From Onchidella celtica (taxonomy: Eukaryota; Mollusca; Gastropoda; Systellommatophora; Onchidiidae), in assembly GCA_963931925.1 (NCBI GenBank), contig OZ007570.1, forward strand, positions 68,601,714 through 68,665,713: DNA of 64,000 nt, written 5' to 3'. The notes beneath the pieces are model-generated. The model saw nothing but the letters and a program-made list of their open reading frames with translations, did no database searches and was not told the DNA's origin. This document shows, in pieces, positions 58,010 through 64,000 of the stretch. The position numbers were made by a program, and so were the translations under genes. The first letter of the stretch is position 1. Every line of letters starts with the position of its first letter.

Positions 58010-58786
58010 ATGGATGTAAAAAATCTTGCTTGGGATGATTTAACAAATAGACAAAACAGTCCTATGTTATCTGAAAGTATAAGAGGAATTATAGTAGGAA
58101 AAAGTGAATGTGGTAAAACTAACCTGTTATTGAATCTACTTGATTACAACCAATTATTTGTTTTCAGTAAATCTTTACTTCAGCCCGAATATAAAATTTT
58201 AAAAACGGGTTTTGAACAAAATCTACCTAAAGATATTATATGTAAACTGTTCACCCAAAAAGGCTATTTTATAAAAAAGAATATTTCTCCTTGTCAATTA
58301 TTAGAAGAAGCTGGAAAACATGCTGATATAACCAAGGTCAAAGACCATGACATAGTCAAGTGCCATTTTTATGAAAATATAGATGATGTTCCAGATCCAA
58401 GCGAATTAAACTCTGAAGATAAAAATTTAATGATATTTGATAATATTTTACTAGAAAAACAAAATAAATGTGAAGCTTATTATTGTAGAGGAAAACATAA
58501 CAATGTTGACTGCTTCTGTCTAGCCCAAAATTATTTTAAATTACCAAGACAAACAATAAGAGAAAATACAAACTTTTTTTGTTTGTTTCAACAAGATAAT
58601 AAAAGTATAACTCACATTTATGACGATCATGTAAGCTTTAATATGCCATTCGATGAGTTTCAAAAACGTTGTAAAAAATGTTGGGAAGAACCTTATGGAT
58701 TTCTTGTAATTGACAATTCTAGTGACAAATTTAATGGGAAATATAGATATAAATTTGATATATTTTACATACCCGAGTCTGTTTAA
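58010..58786 (+). CDS. Polinton/Maverick packaging ATPase, copy 1 (probably inactive)
   Basis: 258 residues from ATG. FtsK/HerA-type, A32-like genome-packaging ATPase. P-loop GKSECGKT at 30-37; Walker B region KNLMIFDNILLEK; then NVDCFCLAQNYFKLPRQT, with the conserved Gln that acts as sensor in this family. Closely related (about 85-90% by eye) to the minus-strand copy at 63261-64000. Compared with it, this copy lacks seven residues just after the P-loop helix (LLNDVWL) and has Asn for the second Walker B acidic residue (DN instead of DD), the position expected to be the catalytic one. The frame is otherwise open. In an active element the enzyme would pump DNA into the capsid. It faces the minus-strand module and is likely part of a second, partial Polinton copy. 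Confidence 0.85.
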   Translation: MDVKNLAWDDLTNRQNSPMLSESIRGIIVGKSECGKTNLLLNLLDYNQLFVFSKSLLQPEYKILKTGFEQNLPKDIICKLFTQKGYFIKKNISPCQLLEEAGKHADITKVKDHDIVKCHFYENIDDVPDPSELNSEDKNLMIFDNILLEKQNKCEAYYCRGKHNNVDCFCLAQNYFKLPRQTIRENTNFFCLFQQDNKSITHIYDDHVSFNMPFDEFQKRCKKCWEEPYGFLVIDNSSDKFNGKYRYKFDIFYIPESV

Positions 58787-59313
58787 CTTTGTTATTTCTT
58801 TTATCAATTGCGTTTTAACATTCATGATTTTGCCGTGGGGGTAGTCCGCCTGTGAAATGCACTCTATATAAATAGTGAACAACAGTTTAACAATAGTGAA
58901 TAGAACAACCAGCGCGTGTAATCATGCATAAATCGATTGAGAAAAGAATGTTCCATTTGCAAGAAATAGATTGACAGAGAGATAGATTGAGAGATCTATT
59001 TTATTTACGGTTATATTTTAATGTAGTTAAACATCTATTGAATGCAACCCTTGATTTTCACATAAAACATTGAGCAGGTCTATCGACTGAGTACTTATGA
59101 CCGAATACATGTCGCGCCAGCGAATGCAGAGGGATTCTCAAATATTTTAGGTGGGATATGATGAAGTTTTAAAAGCTGTCTTTTTGAGGTGTTTCTGCTC
59201 GGACCCTATGTTTTTTAAAGATGGCCTATTCTATCACCTCTAAAACTCGGGGTGAGAGAGTTTTAGAGGAGTTTATGTTTTATTTTTTTGAATAAACTGT
59301 TTTTTTTATGTGT
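58787..59313. other. Intergenic region with TATA motif, hairpin and inverted repeat
   Basis: No gene. A TATATAAATA box lies near 58864-58873 (plus strand). 59126-59227 is an inverted relative of 56247-56346, inside the DIRS 5' region. A perfect 12-bp stem, CCTCTAAAACTC (59237-59248) with GAGTTTTAGAGG (59258-59269), encloses a 9-base loop. Confidence 0.6.
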
Positions 59314-60515
59314 TTATTTTTTATATTTTAAAGATGAGCCCAACACGTCCAAATGACTTATTACTATATCGGTGATGCTATTTTTTAACCTTTCACTTTG
59401 TTTTGAAACATCGAAAACAAATAACGGATAAAGCGTTTGATAATCAATAGTGGTAATTGTTGGATTGCTAACCAATTCATCTATATTATAAAATTTTGAT
59501 CTAAATGATATAGCATCATTATATACTCTAGAGAATTGAAACTTAGGGAATGATAGTTGATAATCAGATTCTGGATAACGCCTAGAATTTAATTGAACAT
59601 TAATATTTCTCACATCCAGATTATTGAATATCGCTGCATTTTCTATTTGATCAGATCTATCTTTTGTTTGAAAAGCTATTATGATCCATCTGGGTTTTTC
59701 AGGAGAAGCTTTTACAGATAATCTCCATGAAAATTGATTGGTACAGGAACTTTTATTGAATCACATTGTGTACTTCTATAGCCAACATTTAATTTTGCTT
59801 TTGATTCAATAATTTTATATAATTCAAACTTTTGTTGATCCGCTGGTAAAACATGTGGAACATACCATGATATTTTATCAAGAGTAACTTTTCCTTCGGC
59901 AGCTTTATCATCTTTATAAATTGCAATATTTGAATCTGGTCTTTTGTACAGAGTAAGTTGTTGAGTAAAACCATAAAGAATCTTATCATAATCCTCTGCG
60001 AAACCGAAAATATGTTTCAAAGGAATTAGAAAGGAAAATGTTCCTTTAGGATCAGGATATTTTAGCAGTATCTCTTGTCTTGTTTCAAAACCTTCATTAT
60101 TCTCAATTTTTCTGTTAGTATCTTTTATCCACAATAAATTAAGTCTTTGTGATTTTGAAGGATACTTGAATAATCCTAACATTGTTGTTCCTCGTCCTGG
60201 ATGATTTAAATTTTTAATTTCTTGTCCTGATAACTGATATTTTATAAAATTAAACAAATACATTATGCCATTATTACATAAAGCTATTTTATCATCAGCA
60301 GTATATAATGCTCCATCTGTTTTTGTAAGTCTACCTTCAACTATTATATAGCTTTCACTTGGATGAGTAAAAATATCTTGCAATTCAATAGTTATTGGAA
60401 TTTCTCCTCCACTATTTAAATTTGTACCGGTAATTGGATTGTATTCATGGTATTCACATTTTTCAATACTTTCATCTACCTTAAATTTTTTTGTAATTTC
60501 TAAAATGTCTTCCAT
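59314..60515 (-). pseudogene. Polinton major capsid protein (double jelly-roll), frameshifted
   Basis: An ATG at 60539 is in frame, but MEDILE at 60515, two bases past the previous gene's stop, is the likelier start. Recognisable capsid segments: PITGTNLNSGGEIPI, HPSESYIIVEGRLTKTDG, NNGIMYLFNFIKYQLSGQ, TFSFLIPLKHIFGFAEDYDK, ISWYVPHVLPA. The frame stops at 59712. The C-terminal part continues in another frame, open from about 59710 to 59314, with FPKFQFSRVY and a FDVSKQSERLK segment near the end. Together about 400 codons, somewhat short of typical Polinton capsids. These proteins form the icosahedral shell predicted for Polintons. The single frameshift near 59700 disables this copy. AATAAA overlaps the stop (59318-59313, minus strand). 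Confidence 0.85.
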
Positions 60516-60516
60516 T

Positions 60517-61221
60517 TTAATAATACCTAATTTGAGCATCTGTAACGGGTGCCACTATAAATCTTATTCTACTAATGTGATAATATTTTTGAATAAACAA
60601 AGAATTAATGTCTTTAGTAAGAAGACTACTATACCTAGTATCATTAGATAAAAGATTTTCAGGTTCAATGGTAATTTTTAATTTAATAGAGACGGGTAAA
60701 AATCTTCGCGTATATTTTTCAAATTGTGTGATTATTCTCAATTCCTTTTTTTCTTTTTCAACCTTTATTCTATGAGCAGGTGATAAAAAAAAAGAAAACC
60801 CATCAGTTTTTTCAATTGTTATACCATCAATAATAAAAGTGGATCCGTCGGGTGGATTTAATAAAATTTCGTTTTCTGTATCTGATTCTAAATGAAATTC
60901 GCCAAGATCCTTATTCTCTTCCTTAACAAAATAGTTTTTACCGTTGATTCTTTTAACATTTATATCTTTACTAGATGACTTGGACATATTTATCAAAATA
61001 TCATTTTTTATCATTTTCTCTTTTTTACCAATAACGGATTTAATATCAATATCCCATTCATGTTTTTTAGGAAATTCAGCTCTTTTATATATTCCATTTC
61101 TCTTTAATTGAAAACAGTATAAATTATTTAGTTCTCCTCTGGATAAAAAACCATCAACATTTTCTAAATTTTCTAAGTTAATTGCATGGTTATTAAGCGG
61201 AGTAATTTTCTTGTATTCCAT
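60517..61221 (-). CDS. Polinton cassette protein of unknown function (paralogue B)
   Basis: 234 residues from ATG, starting 4 bp after the stop of the preceding gene and ending just before the capsid start. It is a paralogue of the neighbouring 275-residue protein: shared blocks are NLENLENVDGF, LYCFQLKRNGIYKR, KKHEWDIDI, GSTFIIDG, and a C-terminal IRFIVAPVT. It is rich in predicted beta strands by eye, has no signal peptide or membrane segment, and no catalytic motif I can name. Position inside a capsid gene block argues for a structural virion role (spike, cement or penton-associated), but that is inference. Intact frame. Confidence 0.7.
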   Translation of the reverse strand: MEYKKITPLNNHAINLENLENVDGFLSRGELNNLYCFQLKRNGIYKRAEFPKKHEWDIDIKSVIGKKEKMIKNDILINMSKSSSKDINVKRINGKNYFVKEENKDLGEFHLESDTENEILLNPPDGSTFIIDGITIEKTDGFSFFLSPAHRIKVEKEKKELRIITQFEKYTRRFLPVSIKLKITIEPENLLSNDTRYSSLLTKDINSLFIQKYYHISRIRFIVAPVTDAQIRYY

Positions 61222-61225
61222 TTTT

Positions 61226-62053
61226 CTACAAATAATTTATTTCATCTAAAGTTACAGGTAACTGTGTAAATCTTATTCTATGAATTATAAACTCTTTGTA
61301 AATGAGAATATTTTTAAAACTAATATCACCATCTGTTTTTTCGGCTTTCAATTCATTAGGCATATTTCGGATTTTGTAATCCTCTTTTTGTTTTTTTACA
61401 ATTATTCGAAAATCTTTTGAATCATCTGCCGAAAAACTCATTTGTAATCCATCCATAATTTCTTTGTTATTAAAAGATTCTAAAACTTTACCTTCAATAA
61501 TTATAGTTGAACCTATCGGAAAGTCTTCAAGAATCTTTTTTTCATTCTCAAATTCACAATTAAAAGTTAGAATAGTGCGTAGCTCATCCTTAACGTTTGC
61601 AAGAAAATACTCCTCATCATGGCGTTTTAAAATTGTTGTCTCTCTATATCTAAGAAGTGGAACCAAACTTCCTATAATTCGACCTGAGTTGTAAACTTTT
61701 AGTAATATTTTGTTATTTCCTTTAGTTGATACTTTATCGCTTCTTAATTGAATATCTACACCCCATTCATGTTTGGTTGGTATCACTTTAAGTTTTTCAT
61801 CAACATTTATAAGATTCACAGGTATATCTTTTACTTCACTTATAAATTTAGGAGGTGGTGAATCTACAATTTCATTTCTAACATATATACCATCTTCATT
61901 TAATTTGAAACAATATATAGAATCTTTCTTTCCATTTTCATTAAAACCTTCAACATTTTCCAAATCATCTAGATTGGTTGCATACTTATGAATTGGAACA
62001 ATAGTTGTTGTTGAGTCTCCGCTGGGCATAAGGCCAAACTTATCGACGGACAT
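61226..62053 (-). CDS. Polinton cassette protein of unknown function (paralogue A)
   Basis: 275 residues from ATG. Equivalent blocks to paralogue B in the same order: NLDDLENVEGF, IYCFKLNEDGIYVR, TKHEWGVDI, GSTIIIEG, and IRFTQLPVT at the C-terminus. It is longer in the middle. No transmembrane segment, signal peptide or recognised domain. The pair most likely arose by tandem duplication and then diverged strongly, since only short blocks remain alike. The gene follows the protease by 30 bp and precedes paralogue B by 4 bp. Both paralogues are open although both capsid genes nearby are broken. Function unknown; a virion or host-interaction role is possible. Confidence 0.7.
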   Translation of the reverse strand: MSVDKFGLMPSGDSTTTIVPIHKYATNLDDLENVEGFNENGKKDSIYCFKLNEDGIYVRNEIVDSPPPKFISEVKDIPVNLINVDEKLKVIPTKHEWGVDIQLRSDKVSTKGNNKILLKVYNSGRIIGSLVPLLRYRETTILKRHDEEYFLANVKDELRTILTFNCEFENEKKILEDFPIGSTIIIEGKVLESFNNKEIMDGLQMSFSADDSKDFRIIVKKQKEDYKIRNMPNELKAEKTDGDISFKNILIYKEFIIHRIRFTQLPVTLDEINYL

Positions 62054-62083
62054 TTTAAAGGAAAAAAATTTAGAAGGAATTTC

Positions 62084-62467
62084 TTAATACAAACTATTAA
62101 TACTTTCTTGGAAACGTTTTCCTTCTGATAATTCTTTTAAAACATACAAACACAAATGCCCACAAATTACTGTGTTTGGATCTTGTACTTGATTAGTAGA
62201 ATATTGAATATCTCCTTTTTTCTCTCTAAGATATTTGATTATTTCTAAAGGAGGTCGAATTCCATAACTGTCAAAATAAATTTTGTCTTTGTCATCATAC
62301 CAAGCGACCCAATGAGTTTCCCCTTTCGTTCCATCACCTAAATTCAGCATTCCACATTCTTTTCTTCTCGGTTTTTCAGGTAATTCAGTTCTTAAAAAAA
62401 CACCTCTAAAATTAGGAATTCTTAATTCCTTAACAGCTTTTAAAATATCAAAATTGGATAGTGCCAT
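62084..62467 (-). CDS. Polinton cysteine protease (adenovirus maturation protease family)
   Basis: 127 residues from ATG. Catalytic order of the adenain/Ulp1 fold is visible: His52 in GETHWVAWY, Asp66 in IYFDSYG, a glutamine (Gln93 or Gln95) in NQVQDPN for the oxyanion hole, and Cys102 in ICGHLCLYVL. An NFRGVFLRTELP segment near the N-terminus and ECGMLNLGD before the His fit Polinton proteases. It would process capsid proteins during assembly. It is short for the family, with little after the catalytic Cys, but all catalytic positions are kept and the frame is intact. It lies 39 bp after the minor capsid gene. Confidence 0.88.
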   Translation of the reverse strand: MALSNFDILKAVKELRIPNFRGVFLRTELPEKPRRKECGMLNLGDGTKGETHWVAWYDDKDKIYFDSYGIRPPLEIIKYLREKKGDIQYSTNQVQDPNTVICGHLCLYVLKELSEGKRFQESINSLY

Positions 62468-62506
62468 TTTTAGTTTTTAAATTTCTTTAAAAAATACTTT
62501 TTAAAT

Positions 62507-63241
62507 TTATCTAATATGAAATCTTATGACAACAGTTTCTCCTCTTAAATTTAAAGGTTTATCATTTTGATCTGTAATTTTAACCTCTAAGTTATTTATC
62601 GTTTTCATAGCTACCGGCAGAAAAACAAGATTTTTAGGTTTTTCAACTATTTTATATCCCGGAGATATATTTGGGAAAAAAGAATAAATAACCGGAACGG
62701 GGAACCATTAACTATACTTCCGTTTATAATATTCAAATGAACTAGAATACTATTAACATTAAGAATGTTTACAATGTTTTCAGATTCATGAGTTCCCGAT
62801 TCATAAATTTCATGATGAAATCCTAATAAATTAGCTAAGGTATTGTTTTCTTTAAAATTTACTTTGTATCCTTTCTTGACAGTCATAACGGATTTTAAAG
62901 TTTGATTATTTGGTTCGATTTTTATAGCACCACCAATCAGGCTTTGAATTGCAGTGTTTAAAGCTTTAATTTCATATACTCTTTCTTCCAAGTTGAACCA
63001 TCATAAAACTCAATCATATTGTTTTCCTCATAGACATTGGGGAAAGAATAGTAAGTTTCTAAATTAACTAAGGCGATTTCATAATGTTTATCCCTGTCTA
63101 ATTCTAAAGGTAGGTTAAATATGGTCCTGAATGTGGTTTTATTATTAATAACGATAAAATTTTCTCTGAAAATTTTGATCTTGTGTTTTGGGCGATTTCT
63201 CTTAAAATGTTTAAAGTAAGAATATGTTTGTTTTTACCCAT
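62507..63241 (-). pseudogene. Polinton minor capsid (penton) protein, multiple frameshifts
   Basis: Begins at ATG 63241 (MGKNKHILTLNILREIAQ), 19 bp after the ATPase stop. Homologous segments then appear in successive frames: one to about 63165, the next to about 62990, then 62991-62690 (ENNTLANLLGFHHEIYESG, then ENIVNILNVNSILVHLNIING), and a last one to a TAA at 62507 ending VVIRFHIR. These blocks match the predicted single jelly-roll minor capsid protein of animal Polintons, which would occupy capsid vertices. At least three frame changes in about 730 bp make it a pseudogene. The concentration of breaks is higher than in any other gene of the block. Confidence 0.75.
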
Positions 63242-63260
63242 TTTAATAGAATAAAAATAC

Positions 63261-64000
63261 CTAATTTTTAGGCATGTAAAATGTCTTAAATTTATATCTA
63301 TATTTCCCATTAAATTTGTCACTAGAATTGTCAATTACAAGAAATCCATATGGTTCTTCCCAACATTTTTTACAGAGCTTTTTAAAATCTTCTAGTGTAA
63401 TATCAACGCTTACATGATCGTAATAAATGTGAGTTATAGTTTTCAAGTCTTGTTCAAACAAACAAAGAAAGTTTGAATTCTGTCTTATCGTTTGTCTCGG
63501 TAATTTAAAATAATTTTGGGCTAGATAGAAACAGTCAACATTGTTATGTCTTCCTTTACAATAATAATCTTCACATTTGTTTTGTTTCTCCAGTAAAATA
63601 TCATCAAATATCATTAAATTTTTATCTTCAGAGTTTAATTCGTTTGGATCTGAAACATCATCGGCATCTTCATAAAACTGGCACTTGACTATATCATGGT
63701 CTTTGACCTTGGTTATATCAGCATGTTTTCCAGCTTCTTCCAATAATTGACAAGGAGAAATATTCTTTTCTATAAAATAGTCTTTTTGGGTGAACAGTTT
63801 ACATATAACCTCTTTAGGTAGATTCTGTTCAAAACCCGTTTTTATAATCTTGTATCCAGTTTGGAGTAAAGACTTTCCGAAAACAAATAATTTGTTGTAA
63901 TCAAGCCAAACGTCGTTTAAAAGTAGATTCAATAACAGGTTAGTTTTACCACATTCACTTTTTCCTACTATAATTCCTCTTATACTTTTAGGTAACATAG
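63261..64000 (-). CDS. Polinton/Maverick packaging ATPase, copy 2 (runs off the window)
   Basis: About 245 residues are visible; an ATG lies at 63998 but the frame is still open at the window edge, and copy 1 has 18 residues before the equivalent position, so the real start is probably outside. P-loop GKSECGKT (visible residues 12-19), Walker B KNLMIFDDILLEK with both acidic residues, and NVDCFYLAQNYFKLPRQT. A cysteine-containing LCKKCWEEPYGFLVIDN stretch precedes the end (TFYMPKN). This copy keeps the residues that copy 1 has lost and is the first visible gene of the minus-strand assembly module. Polymerase B and integrase genes of the element are expected beyond 64000. Confidence 0.88.
   Translation of the reverse strand, partial: MLPKSIRGIIVGKSECGKTNLLLNLLLNDVWLDYNKLFVFGKSLLQTGYKIIKTGFEQNLPKEVICKLFTQKDYFIEKNISPCQLLEEAGKHADITKVKDHDIVKCQFYEDADDVSDPNELNSEDKNLMIFDDILLEKQNKCEDYYCKGRHNNVDCFYLAQNYFKLPRQTIRQNSNFLCLFEQDLKTITHIYYDHVSVDITLEDFKKLCKKCWEEPYGFLVIDNSSDKFNGKYRYKFKTFYMPKN

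Overview
The window is intergenic, transposon-dominated DNA from an animal. A gastropod or other mollusc is most likely. This rests on the mix of elements: LINEs with a C-terminal zinc finger, a GIY-YIG Penelope-like element, a DIRS element, a Polinton/Maverick, a KRBA2/Ginger-type DNA transposon and AGATCT-rich repeats. It also rests on the low-GC sequence full of microsatellites and on the absence of any bacterial gene layout. No single marker fixes the species, and I recognise no ordinary host gene, rRNA or true tRNA gene.

Layout. 1-8.4 kb: unique-looking DNA, a 23-bp and a 43-bp tandem array, and a 5'-truncated LINE (3.7-5.0 kb). 8.4-16.9 kb: TAGA, GA and CA microsatellites, dispersed repeat pairs, a tRNA-like SINE head, a decayed transposon-associated gene and a 33-bp minisatellite. 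16.9-28.4 kb: a 3.0-kb cut-and-paste transposon with an integrase-like transposase. Its left terminus was struck, within its first 7 bp, by an 8.4-kb LTR retrotransposon carrying 1,231-bp LTRs. That retrotransposon has Ty3/Gypsy-type domains in a Copia-type order (integrase before reverse transcriptase). 28.4-47 kb: LINE 3' ends, a 17-bp tandem array, a Harbinger-like element with TAA target duplications and a MADF-domain gene inserted in an older repeat, a ~189-bp tandem pair, and long stretches with no recognisable gene. 47.1-50.3 kb: a Penelope-like element with one uninterrupted RT plus GIY-YIG reading frame. 51.8-56.4 kb: a decayed DIRS-type element on the minus strand (gag-like, RT/RNase H, tyrosine recombinase) with a 280-bp palindrome at its 3' side. 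57.1-64.0 kb: a TATA-bearing tandem repeat, a Polinton packaging ATPase copy on the plus strand, and a tightly packed minus-strand Polinton virion-assembly module. In transcription order that module is ATPase, minor capsid, cysteine protease, two related proteins of unknown function, and major capsid.

How the parts relate. The Polinton genes form one co-oriented block with gaps of 1-40 bp, as expected of a virus-like assembly cassette. Its polymerase and integrase would lie beyond the right edge. Minor and major capsid genes are frameshifted and the plus-strand ATPase copy has an altered Walker B, so the locus looks like a recently dead endogenous element. The LTR retrotransposon is also young by LTR identity (five differences seen) yet carries a stop and two frameshifts. 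The Penelope-like element is the only autonomous element here with a complete reading frame. Everything was read by eye: element boundaries without target duplications are approximate.
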